Under the pieces are notes generated by a model. That model searched no databases. It was not told the DNA's origin and saw only the letters and a list, made by a program, of their open reading frames with translations. Shown piece after piece: positions 1 through 6,259 of a stretch of DNA of 17,870 nt. The stretch is from an uncultured Desulfovibrio sp. (GTDB lineage Bacteria > Desulfobacterota > Desulfovibrionia > Desulfovibrionales > Desulfovibrionaceae): assembly GCA_945871415.1 (NCBI GenBank), contig CAMBWG010000006.1, positions 1 through 17,870 of the forward strand, read 5' to 3'. The first letter of the stretch is position 1. Each line of letters starts with the position of its first letter. Both the position numbers and the translations under genes were made by a program.

Positions 1-5
1 TGGAC

Positions 6-875
6 ATGGGCGAATTTCTTTCCATGTCCATACCTGAACGGGGGTATCTTTTATCCCCCATTCTTCCGGTTCAAGGGATAGGCATTCTGTATGCTCCGCG
101 CGGCATCGGCAAGACGTTTGCCGCCTTGAGCGTGGCCGTTGCCGTGGCTTCCGGCGGCGCGGTGTTCAACTGGCGCGCGCCCATGCCCAAACGAACGCTG
201 TATGTGGACGGAGAAATGCCCGCCACAGCCATGCAACATCGCCTTGCCGCGCTTGTCAGCGGCATGTCCGTCCCGCCGCATACGCTGAAAAATATGGCGC
301 TTATCACACCGGACCTGCAGCCCTGCCCCATGCCGGATCTCTCTACCGCGCAGGGGCAGATCATGCTGGAACCATTCCTGAAAGGCGTGGATATGGTCGT
401 GCTGGACAATATTGCCACCTTGTGCCGTACCGGCAAGGAAAACGAAGCCCAGTCATGGCAGACCATGCAGGCATGGCTGCTGGAACTGCGTCGCCGGGGC
501 ATGGCTGTCCTGCTTATCCATCATGCCGGAAAATCCGGCGATCAGCGCGGCACCAGCGCCAGAGAAGACATCATGGATACGGTCATCAGTCTGCGCAGGC
601 CCAGAGAGTACAGCATGGCCGAAGGCGCACGCTTTGAAGTCCATCTGACCAAGGCACGGGGCATTGTGGGCGATGATGCCCGCCCCTTTGAGGCCAATTT
701 GATCACCGAAGGCAACGCGCTGCACTGGCGCATCAGAGAGCTTGAGGACGTGGAACTGGCCGAACTGAAACGCCTGCTGGCCGAGGGCTACAGCATCCGC
801 GACTGCGCCGAGGAAATGGGAAAGTCAAAGGCTGCTGTCCAGCGCCTGAAAAAGAAGCTGGAAGGGAAAAATTGA
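6..875 (+). CDS. RepA/DnaB-like AAA ATPase (RecA fold), probably 5'-partial
   Basis: A RecA-fold NTPase of the RepA/AAA_25 type, most likely a replicative helicase or helicase-like replication protein. Walker A is APRGIGKT at residues 30-37, a DGE follows at 68-70, Walker B is VVLDN at 131-135, and a RepA-like sensor segment IHHAGKSGDQRGTS lies at 171-184. The last 35 or so residues look like a helix-turn-helix (GYSIRDCAEEMGKSKAAVQRL), which would allow DNA binding. The frame is still open to the left edge, and no Shine-Dalgarno site precedes the ATG at 6 or the one at 24, so the true start may lie upstream. It is followed by a repeat-rich gap and a MobV relaxase, an arrangement typical of mobilisable plasmids. 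A phage replication ATPase is an equally valid reading. The fold assignment is firm; the exact role is inferred. Confidence 0.82.
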   Translation: MGEFLSMSIPERGYLLSPILPVQGIGILYAPRGIGKTFAALSVAVAVASGGAVFNWRAPMPKRTLYVDGEMPATAMQHRLAALVSGMSVPPHTLKNMALITPDLQPCPMPDLSTAQGQIMLEPFLKGVDMVVLDNIATLCRTGKENEAQSWQTMQAWLLELRRRGMAVLLIHHAGKSGDQRGTSAREDIMDTVISLRRPREYSMAEGARFEVHLTKARGIVGDDARPFEANLITEGNALHWRIRELEDVELAELKRLLAEGYSIRDCAEEMGKSKAAVQRLKKKLEGKN

Positions 876-890
876 CCTGTCTGCGTGCAA

Positions 891-934
891 GTGTACCGCT
901 GTACCAGTCTCTAAGGGGCGGTACAGCGGTACAC
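891..934. repeat. Perfect 15-bp inverted repeat upstream of the relaxase gene
   Basis: GTGTACCGCTGTACC at 891-905 is exactly mirrored by GGTACAGCGGTACAC at 920-934, with a 14-nt spacer. It lies 16 nt after the ATPase stop codon and ends 136 nt before the relaxase start. There is no T run after it, so it is not a typical intrinsic terminator. A long perfect hairpin just upstream of an HUH relaxase fits an oriT or rolling-circle origin, or the operator of a dimeric regulator. Confidence 0.8.
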
Positions 935-1020
935 CTCCCGAACAAGCGTCCAGATATGTCCGGCAATGTCCGACGAGGTCTTCTCCGGCTGTACCGCTAC
1001 AACGGCAAAAGTGTACCGCT
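891..1020. other. Candidate origin (oriV/oriT): cluster of TGTACCGCT repeats
   Basis: The core TGTACCGCT occurs in direct orientation at 892-900, 990-998 and 1012-1020 (GTGTACCGCT in full at 891-900 and 1011-1020), and inverted within the right arm of the 891-934 palindrome. The gap between the two plus-strand genes is 195 nt long and holds no convincing ORF. Known plasmid origins bound by Rep proteins carry such iterons, and MobV oriT sites carry inverted repeats close to the mob gene. Which of these it is, if either, cannot be told from sequence alone. Confidence 0.5.
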
Positions 1021-1070
1021 TTGCAGCCGCCTGAAACCTGTGCGGATCAGAGATACAAGGAAGTCCGACC

Positions 1071-1646
1071 ATGTCTTATCTCGTCCTGCATATGGACAAG
1101 TTCAAGAAAGAGGCCGTCAGAGGCATTCAGAGTCACAATCGCCGGGAACGCGAGAGCCATTCCAACCCGGATATCGACTATCAGCGCAGCCGCGACAACT
1201 ACGAATTGCACGACAAGGCCGCGACAAACTATGCGCAGGCCATTCAGCGGCGCATTGACGATTTGCAGATGAGCAAGGCTGTCAGAAAGGATGCCGTGCA
1301 TATGTGCGGGCTTATCATCACCTCTGACAGCGCTTTTTTCAAAAGTCTTTCTCCAGAAGAAACCCGACGCTTCTTTGAGGAAAGCAAGGCCTTTCTCACG
1401 GATTTTGTGGGGGCGGAAAATGTCATTTCCGCGATGGTGCACATGGATGAAAAAACGCCGCACATGCACTTTCTTCATGTGCCCGTGACACGGGAAGGAC
1501 GCCTGAATGCCAACAAGATTTATACGCGGCAAAGTCTGAAAAAATTGCAAAGCGATCTGCCTCTCCATCTGCAACGCTGCGGCTTTAGCATTCAGCGCGG
1601 CGTGGTGATAGCGCGCGCGAAAAAAAGCGGCCATCGGACGGGATAA
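1071..1646 (+). CDS. MobV/Pre-family relaxase, catalytic domain only
   Basis: A plasmid mobilisation/recombination (Mob/Pre, MobV) HUH endonuclease, which would nick DNA at a specific site and attach to the 5' end. The start MSYLVLHMDKFK and the segment SHNRRERESHSNPDID match the N-terminus of pMV158 MobM; His22 falls at the same number as the catalytic histidine reported for MobM. The metal-binding motif HMDEKTPHMH is at 124-133 (H124, E127, H131, H133). A further family block is LQSDLPLHLQRCGFSIQRG at 159-177. The protein is 191 aa, about the size of the relaxase domain alone; family members usually run to 400-500 aa with a coiled-coil C-terminal half, absent here. AAGGAA lies upstream of the ATG. 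Similarity is lost after residue 177, close to an A7 run (1620-1626), so truncation by frameshift cannot be excluded. Confidence 0.88.
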   Translation: MSYLVLHMDKFKKEAVRGIQSHNRRERESHSNPDIDYQRSRDNYELHDKAATNYAQAIQRRIDDLQMSKAVRKDAVHMCGLIITSDSAFFKSLSPEETRRFFEESKAFLTDFVGAENVISAMVHMDEKTPHMHFLHVPVTREGRLNANKIYTRQSLKKLQSDLPLHLQRCGFSIQRGVVIARAKKSGHRTG

Positions 1647-1684
1647 ATGCTACGGGACATCGTTGCACATTATGCAATGCGATT

Positions 1685-1720
1685 ACAGAAAAGGCGGGGA
1701 ACTTCCCCGCCTTTTTCTGT
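1685..1720. terminator. Bidirectional intrinsic terminator between converging genes
   Basis: A GC-rich stem GGCGGGGA (1693-1700) / TCCCCGCC (1704-1711) with a 3-nt loop is flanked by an A run on the left and CTTTTTCT on the right, so it gives a stem plus U tract on either strand. It sits 38 nt after the relaxase stop and 28 nt after the stop of the last minus-strand gene, and can end both transcripts. Confidence 0.9.
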
Positions 1721-1748
1721 AGGATGTCTCTGCATCCTTTATATATGG

Positions 1749-2024
1749 TCACGCTTGGGGCGCTGCTCCCGAACTCTGCCGTTCGGAAGCCTGCAAGATG
1801 GCCAGCAGTCTTGTTGTCAGCAATTCGATATCTTCCAAGCGGACAGAGCGTCCCCTTCCGAGCATGGGCCGAAACGGTTCGGGGATCCGGCTTTGGACAG
1901 CCGGCAAGCCCATGACCCACGGAATGGCGTCGGTTACGGCCACGTCAAGGAGCTGGTAACTGGAGTCATAGGCCTTCTGAAGGCGTTCTGCGTTCTCTTC
2001 GAGACGGTGCAGCAAATTACTCAT
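1749..2024 (-). CDS. Small hypothetical protein, last gene of the tail operon
   Basis: A 91-aa protein of unknown function. The first 35 residues (MSNLLHRLEENAERLQKAYDSS) look helical with coiled-coil character; two further helical stretches follow, then a short polar tail. No signal peptide, membrane segment or catalytic motif is visible. The ATG overlaps the end of the upstream gene by 8 nt, and the gene ends just before the bidirectional terminator, so it is very likely translated as part of the late operon. I do not recognise the family. Confidence 0.7.
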   Translation of the reverse strand: MSNLLHRLEENAERLQKAYDSSYQLLDVAVTDAIPWVMGLPAVQSRIPEPFRPMLGRGRSVRLEDIELLTTRLLAILQASERQSSGAAPQA

Positions 2025-2526
2025 CCAGTGTCAGCTCCTCTCCGCTCAGGGGGCCGGGCTGACGCATGCCCGCATGTTGAGCCTGCGCCAGTTGTTCCGT
2101 CCAGTTCGCCGTAGGTTGCGGCGCGGACTCCATCACAACGCCCAAAACGGCATCAATCAGCGTTTGGGCTCGATTGCTTGCCATTCCCAGGGGTTCTTCG
2201 GCATAGACGACAAATTCCCTCGCCGGGACAGACAGCGGCGGAACAGGACCATCAACAAGCCTGAAGCACAGGTAGCTCATTTCGATGGACGGCCTTCCCC
2301 CAGGCTGCATAGGCTGGGCCGGGCTTTTGGCATCCACGATAGCCACCCATTTTTTCCCTACGCCGGGCAACTCGACTTCTTGCGTGGTGGAGCTCGGAAG
2401 CGGAATCATCACATCGTAGTTCGGCAAGGCCTGTGCCCGCTGCGAATTGCCGGGATCATAGATAAGGTGCAGGGTTTTCCCATCCACTTTCAGGGTTTCC
2501 GGGAAACGGAAGGTGTCGTCTGCCAT
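2017..2526 (-). CDS. Hypothetical protein of the late operon
   Basis: A 169-aa protein I do not recognise. The start is supported by AAGGGGA about 8 nt upstream of the ATG at 2526. The N-terminal two thirds look like a beta-rich fold (FRFPETLKVDGKTLHLIYDP, later KKWVAIVDAKS and REFVVYAEE); the C-terminal part, from about residue 115, is helical and Gln/Pro-rich (QTLIDAVLGVVMESA). There are no membrane segments. Its place after the fibre genes is one where phages often keep accessory or lysis-linked genes, but nothing in the protein points to either. Confidence 0.72.
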   Translation of the reverse strand: MADDTFRFPETLKVDGKTLHLIYDPGNSQRAQALPNYDVMIPLPSSTTQEVELPGVGKKWVAIVDAKSPAQPMQPGGRPSIEMSYLCFRLVDGPVPPLSVPAREFVVYAEEPLGMASNRAQTLIDAVLGVVMESAPQPTANWTEQLAQAQHAGMRQPGPLSGEELTLDE

Positions 2527-2545
2527 AGATTGTCCCCTTCAGGCG

Positions 2546-2875
2546 TTACGCCTTTACGTCATGAGTTTTGTGTGCCTGACACAAGAGCATAGCGGTAAAG
2601 GTATGCTTGATTTCCCGCGCTACGTCCTTCATGGAAGCCTTTCCCTCCATGCTGGCCCGGAAAGCCCTGCCAAGCTCGGCGGACTCCATTTCGTAGATGC
2701 CCTTGTAGTCCTTTTTCGCAAGATAGGGATGCCATGCCGGCGGCGGGTTTTCCACGGTATCCATAACCGCTTCCAGCAGTTCGCCAGAGTATGGGAGCAT
2801 CATGTCGGCATCGTGATGCCTGTCATCCTTCCCTTTGCCATGTTTATGGCCATTCCCGACCATCATCAGTCGCAT
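2546..2875 (-). CDS. Small protein with His/Lys-rich N-terminus
   Basis: A 109-aa protein of unknown function. AAAGGAGA lies about 7 nt before the ATG at 2875, a strong ribosome binding site. Residues 9-23 are rich in His, Lys and Asp (GHKHGKGKDDRHHDAD), which could bind metal or nucleic acid; the rest is helical (ELLEAVMDTVENPP, MKDVAREIKHTFTAMLLC). It is separated from the upstream gene by 88 nt holding two hairpins, so it may be expressed at a different level from the genes before it. Confidence 0.72.
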   Translation of the reverse strand: MRLMMVGNGHKHGKGKDDRHHDADMMLPYSGELLEAVMDTVENPPPAWHPYLAKKDYKGIYEMESAELGRAFRASMEGKASMKDVAREIKHTFTAMLLCQAHKTHDVKA

Positions 2876-2900
2876 ATGGTTCTCCTTTCATGTTCCATGA

Positions 2901-2937
2901 GGCGGGCGGAACGACTTTTATTGTCACTCCGCCCGCC
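2901..2937 (-). repeat. 10-bp perfect GC hairpin between two late genes
   Basis: GGCGGGCGGA (2901-2910) pairs with TCCGCCCGCC (2928-2937) around a 17-nt AT-rich loop. On the minus strand it lies between the stop at 2964 and the start at 2875. There is no T run after the stem, so it looks more like an RNA processing or 3'-end protecting structure than a full terminator. Confidence 0.6.
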
Positions 2938-2940
2938 GGC

Positions 2941-2961
2941 CTCCCTGGGGACAGAAGGGAG
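2941..2961 (-). repeat. Short 6-bp hairpin after the stop of the Asn/Gly-rich gene
   Basis: CTCCCT (2941-2946) pairs with AGGGAG (2956-2961) over a 9-nt loop, directly after the minus-strand stop at 2964 and next to the larger hairpin. The two together form a structured 3' end. No U tract follows. Confidence 0.35.
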
Positions 2962-2963
2962 AA

Positions 2964-3752
2964 TTAGGCCGTCGGAGTCGAGGACTTATTCAGCAGGGCA
3001 AGATGGCCGAGCAGCGTGTTGACGGCGCTGTTCAGATCGGCGCGGTTCTGCTGGGCGGCATTGGCGGCAAGCCCGCTGTTGAACGCCTGCGCTTCAAGCG
3101 CGGCGATCTTGGCATCCTTGGCGGCGGATTCCCGCAGCAGACGCTCGCGGTCGAGCTGGGCCATGAGTGCGCGCGTCTTTTCGCCTTCCTCATGGATGGC
3201 ACCGCGCGTAGCACATTCTTCCTGCGCAACGGTGAACTTCACCGCGTCGATACCACGCTGGGTCGTGCAGCAGCAGTCATCAATGGCGCCCTTGATTTCA
3301 CAGGTGTTCCGCAGCCCCTGCATTTCGGCGTCATGCTGGGCTTGCAGGCTGGCAATCGTATTGTTTTTGTCCTCGATCTGACCGCTCAGGCCGGTGGTCA
3401 GCACCGCGGCTTCCGTGCGGGACTGCCCCTGCGCCAGCGCAGCCCCGACGCGCTCCACGGAGGCGTTCACGCCGCCGAAGCCCTGACACATGGCATTCTG
3501 GGCGGAAGCGGACTGCATCAGCTGGTCACGACCGATGGCATTGATGTCCGAGCGGGCGCCGGAGAGGCTGTCCATGATAAAGGTCTCGCCAAAGGCGGCG
3601 GGGCCCATACCGTTCCGGTTCCAGCCGTTGTTCCAGCCATTGCCGAGGGCGGCACCGGCAAAGCCGCCGATGGCCGCGCCCCAGCCATTGCCCCAGTTAT
3701 TGTTGTTGCAGTTGTCACGGTTGATGTCGAAAGTGGGAACGATGCCGTCCAT
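2964..3752 (-). CDS. Asn/Gly/Trp-rich phage protein with Cys cluster, unknown function
   Basis: A 262-aa protein. The ATG at 3752 has GGAGG about 7 nt upstream; longer in-frame starts run back into the zinc-ribbon gene and are not supported. Residues 10-50 are a low-complexity Asn/Gly/Trp region (NNNNWGNGWGAAIGGFAGAA) with a glycine-zipper-like hydrophobic patch. Residues 95-150 and 165-225 look like long helices with coiled-coil character. Cysteines are at 15, 89, 151, 160-162 (CCC) and 180. I recall similar unnamed proteins, with an Asn/Gly/Trp-rich start and a CEIK...EGE.TRAL-like helical part, in gut phages of several phyla, usually near tail or lysis genes. No function is established. 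A virion accessory or membrane-linked role is possible. Confidence 0.75.
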   Translation of the reverse strand: MDGIVPTFDINRDNCNNNNWGNGWGAAIGGFAGAALGNGWNNGWNRNGMGPAAFGETFIMDSLSGARSDINAIGRDQLMQSASAQNAMCQGFGGVNASVERVGAALAQGQSRTEAAVLTTGLSGQIEDKNNTIASLQAQHDAEMQGLRNTCEIKGAIDDCCCTTQRGIDAVKFTVAQEECATRGAIHEEGEKTRALMAQLDRERLLRESAAKDAKIAALEAQAFNSGLAANAAQQNRADLNSAVNTLLGHLALLNKSSTPTA

Positions 3753-3774
3753 GATAAATCCTCCATAAAGTTTT

Positions 3775-3790
3775 GAGGGGATTTCCCCTC
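3775..3790 (-). repeat. Hairpin GAGGGG-N4-CCCCTC in the leader of the Asn/Gly-rich gene
   Basis: A 6-bp GC stem with a 4-nt loop lies in the 116-nt gap between the zinc-ribbon gene and the start at 3752, 22 nt before that start codon. On the minus strand it is followed by AAAACTTT, which is a poor U tract. It may be a weak terminator or a leader structure; I see no convincing promoter around it. Confidence 0.4.
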
Positions 3791-3868
3791 GTTGTTGAGG
3801 AAGTATCCCATATTTCCGGTTTAGGACGAGTTCCGCATGTGCATGGATGTCAGATTTTCGGACAAAGT

Positions 3869-4072
3869 CTATTTTGAAGGAGAAGATGTCGCCACGCGGC
3901 ACAGATGCCCGCTCGGCGTCTCCAAAAGGAAACGGGCTCCGCATTCATCACATTTCCAGATACTGACTCGGGAGGATTCCAAAGGATGGCCGACAAAACT
4001 GGTGGGCATGGTACGGACACATTTCAGCGTCTGAAGATGGCATTCGGGACAAAACTGCTTCCTGCCTGCCAT
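3869..4072 (-). CDS. Small zinc-ribbon protein
   Basis: A 67-aa protein with two CxxC knuckles, CPEC at 8-11 and CDEC at 41-44, plus C18 and C58: a zinc ribbon. AAAGGAG precedes the ATG at 4072 by about 9 nt, and the gene follows the fibre assembly gene by 28 nt in the same direction, so it belongs to the late operon. Small proteins of this kind in phages (for example Mu Com) act as translation or transcription regulators. It resembles Com only in size and cysteine pattern, so that role is a guess. Confidence 0.72.
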   Translation of the reverse strand: MAGRKQFCPECHLQTLKCVRTMPTSFVGHPLESSRVSIWKCDECGARFLLETPSGHLCRVATSSPSK

Positions 4073-4100
4073 GCCGCCGCGCTCCTTTCCTTGGCGATGA

Positions 4101-4604
4101 TTACCGCGTCAGCACGGCAGGCATGGCGGGCCAGGGCGTGCCCTCGCCGCCGCCGTCCCACGGCGCGCCGTCCTGGGCCGGAAGGTCTCGCAGAGCCTGA
4201 CGGTATGCCTGCACGGCCGCGCGGGAGTCTTCCGGCAGGGGGTAGTCGGGCATAATCAGGTAGTCCGTGGCGGCAATGCGCCTGTCGCGTTCCGCGCGCA
4301 GACGCGCGAAGCGCGCCGTTTCGCTGTTGTACTCGGCCATACGGGCGGCCTCGGCATCGGCGGCGACATTTTCCCGGCGGGTCTTTTCAGCCTTCCACAA
4401 GGCCACGTAGGGAGCGACTTCTTCCTCGTAAGCTTCAGCTTCCAAGAGCCAGTTGTAGTCGTCCTCCCATTCAATATGCCCGCGCTGTCCATCCCATTGC
4501 AGGGCGTGCATATTCTCCGGGACGGGGATGGGAGCATCAAAGAAGATGGACTCGCCATCCACAATAATAAGCCTGTCACCAGGAACTACTGTCACTGTGG
4601 GCAT
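4101..4604 (-). CDS. Tail fibre assembly / tail assembly chaperone (APC-type C-terminus)
   Basis: A 167-aa protein directly downstream of the fibre gene, the usual place for a fibre-specific chaperone. Residues 65-115 form a charged helical region (EEVAPYVALWKAEKTRREN). The C-terminus from about 105 carries the pattern of the phage tail assembly chaperone APC domain: RAERDRRIAATDYLIMPDYP, then AVQAYRQALRDLPAQ and a final GAPWDGG...PWP block. The start at 4604 has AAAGGAG about 7 nt upstream. It would help fold or trimerise the fibre before attachment and need not be in the virion. Confidence 0.8.
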   Translation of the reverse strand: MPTVTVVPGDRLIIVDGESIFFDAPIPVPENMHALQWDGQRGHIEWEDDYNWLLEAEAYEEEVAPYVALWKAEKTRRENVAADAEAARMAEYNSETARFARLRAERDRRIAATDYLIMPDYPLPEDSRAAVQAYRQALRDLPAQDGAPWDGGGEGTPWPAMPAVLTR

Positions 4605-4632
4605 AGCGTGCTCCTTTTTTAGTGCTTTTGGG

Positions 4633-5541
4633 TTATGCGATGCGTATGATGTAGGCCAAGGAGTAATAGGGCGGAAGGCTTGACGCAGAACCCGACTCTA
4701 TCCCGGAAAAGGAATGGTCATGGGGCTGGGAACCGCCCGCAGTTGTAGTCAGAAAAGTTGCGGATGCGGAGGCATCCCCCTGATAGCCCCCGTTACCGGG
4801 GGAAACATATCCAAAGCTCTTAGCATTGCGTCCTGACCTGTGTTCATGTTCCGCGTTTTGATCTCCCTTCAGTGTCGTCGCCCCAATAGTTCCGGAAACA
4901 GTGTGCGTATGGGTTTCGGCTCCGCCTGTGGTTCCCGCCGCATGGGCTGAACCGGCGCACATGATCATGCGGTTGCGCAAATCCGGGACGGGCTTGCCGC
5001 CGGTTGTGGTTCCGTCGCAGAGACACCAGTTCGTCAGAGGCTCGGAACCGCCCAGCGGGATGGGAAAACGGTTGCCTGTGCCGCCGAACGTGCCGGAAAA
5101 AGGAATAATCCCGCCGACAGGCATTTCTCCCTCACTGCTGCCCTGATTAGCCTTTTTCCAGTACGTGCCATCTGCATCATTGACGGGGTTTTGCGCCTTG
5201 GCGGACGTGTCCGGCCCGCTGGATTGCACGGCAACATATTCCTGCCCGTTGCTGCCAAGGATATGCGCGCCGGGCAGATAATCGAGCGTGCTGTTCCAGG
5301 TGTAGAGGCTGCCGCTCTGCAAGAAGAAAAGGTGCTGCGACATCAGCTTGATGACGGCATTGAAATCTTCACGCGAGGGGGCGATGCCCCCTGCTGTCAG
5401 CGGAATTGCGGTTATTGCCGGGAACCCGGACTGATAAGAGAACGCGCCGCTTCCCGAGGGGGTGGTAGCGGGAATGGTGCTGATATCCGCACCATAGCCC
5501 AGAATGTTAATCAGACTGGGAGGATTAGGGGGTATAGGCAT
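4633..5541 (-). CDS. Tail fibre protein with collar-type, His-rich tip
   Basis: A 302-aa fibre, the likely receptor-binding protein. The N-terminal part (to about 135) would attach to the baseplate and holds a trimer-type segment (REDFNAVIKLMSQHLFFLQSGSLYTW); residues 139-205 match the phage tail collar pattern (GEMPVGGIIPFSG, NWCLCDG, PVPDLRNRMIMCAG). The C-terminal tip carries three HxH motifs, HTH at 211-213, HEH at 232-234 and HDH at 274-276, and ends PPYYSLAYIIRI, a classical collar ending. The ATG at 5541 is chosen because GAGGT lies about 7 nt upstream; it overlaps the previous gene by 17 nt. HxH motifs in T4 gp37 bind iron; that this tip does so is inferred. Confidence 0.88.
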   Translation of the reverse strand: MPIPPNPPSLINILGYGADISTIPATTPSGSGAFSYQSGFPAITAIPLTAGGIAPSREDFNAVIKLMSQHLFFLQSGSLYTWNSTLDYLPGAHILGSNGQEYVAVQSSGPDTSAKAQNPVNDADGTYWKKANQGSSEGEMPVGGIIPFSGTFGGTGNRFPIPLGGSEPLTNWCLCDGTTTGGKPVPDLRNRMIMCAGSAHAAGTTGGAETHTHTVSGTIGATTLKGDQNAEHEHRSGRNAKSFGYVSPGNGGYQGDASASATFLTTTAGGSQPHDHSFSGIESGSASSLPPYYSLAYIIRIA

Positions 5542-6250
5542 CTTGTGGACCTCGCGGGGCAAAAATGCCCTGGTTGAAAGGTTGCAAATCTGACCCGGCA
5601 AAACCGAACGTCTCGGCGCGGGGAATGTCATAAATATCGAAGCCTACGCCCGCGGGTTTGGGTGGGACATCTTCCCGTGCCACAAGAGCCCGCTCAAAAG
5701 GCAGCAGATAGAAGTCAAAAAAGAATCGAATGCGCATGGTGCCGGTATGCAGCACGCAGACGTTGCCGCGTGAGGCGAACATCATCTGCAGAATGCGGTT
5801 CAGGCTGGCCAGCGTACCATCCGTCAAATTGATGGCCGCCTTGAAGAAGATCAGCTGCCGATAGGCCTCGTCAGCAAGGACGTAGGTGGACGTGGCGTCA
5901 TCGCTCCAGAAAGTTCCCTGCCCGAAAGGCTGCAAGTCTGAACCGGCAAAACCGAAGGCGGCATCCGTGCCTTGCAGGGTCAGCTGTCGCTCGATACCGA
6001 CGATACGTCCCCAGCAGTCCAGCCCCCAGCCCACGGCGGTACGGGGGTTGAAAACCGTATAAAAAAACTCCTGTATATCCAGCCGTGGATCGACAGCCAG
6101 CTCCAGACCTTCAAGCAGGGCGCGCAGAACAGGAGAATTGTCGTACTGAGAAATCAGCGTATAGGGGTACAGCATCCCCCGCCGGATATCCGGCAGCGTG
6201 CGGATGTCGGGAGCCTCCCGGAACTGAACGGTATCCCAGCGTATGGCCAT
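5525..6250 (-). CDS. DUF2612-type baseplate wedge protein
   Basis: A 241-aa baseplate protein of the DUF2612 type, functionally like P2 gpI or Mu gp48, which links the wedge to the fibre. The family pattern is clear: SPVLRALLEGLELAVDPR near 39-56, AVGWGLDCWGRIVGIER at 72-88, and ADEAYRQLIFFKAAIN in the middle. The phrase FGFAGSDLQPF appears twice, at about 99-109 and again near the C-terminus followed by NQGIFA. The gene is tightly spaced between the coiled-coil gene (9-nt gap) and the fibre (17-nt overlap). Confidence 0.88.
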   Translation of the reverse strand: MAIRWDTVQFREAPDIRTLPDIRRGMLYPYTLISQYDNSPVLRALLEGLELAVDPRLDIQEFFYTVFNPRTAVGWGLDCWGRIVGIERQLTLQGTDAAFGFAGSDLQPFGQGTFWSDDATSTYVLADEAYRQLIFFKAAINLTDGTLASLNRILQMMFASRGNVCVLHTGTMRIRFFFDFYLLPFERALVAREDVPPKPAGVGFDIYDIPRAETFGFAGSDLQPFNQGIFAPRGPQDAYTP

Positions 6251-6259
6251 ATCCGTACC

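Noticed and set aside
872..1258. Plus-strand 128-aa ORF spanning the repeat gap and the start of the relaxase
   Set aside because: Its start is a TTG with no ribosome site, it overlaps the relaxase in another frame, and the translation shows no domain.
1663..1677. TTGCA-N5-TGCAA imperfect palindrome after the relaxase as an attachment site
   Set aside because: Only 5-bp arms, no integrase in the window, and no second copy noticed; too short to support.
3003..3776. Plus-strand 257-aa ORF opposite the Asn/Gly/Trp-rich gene
   Set aside because: The minus-strand gene has a strong ribosome site and sensible composition; the plus-strand ORF is its mirror.
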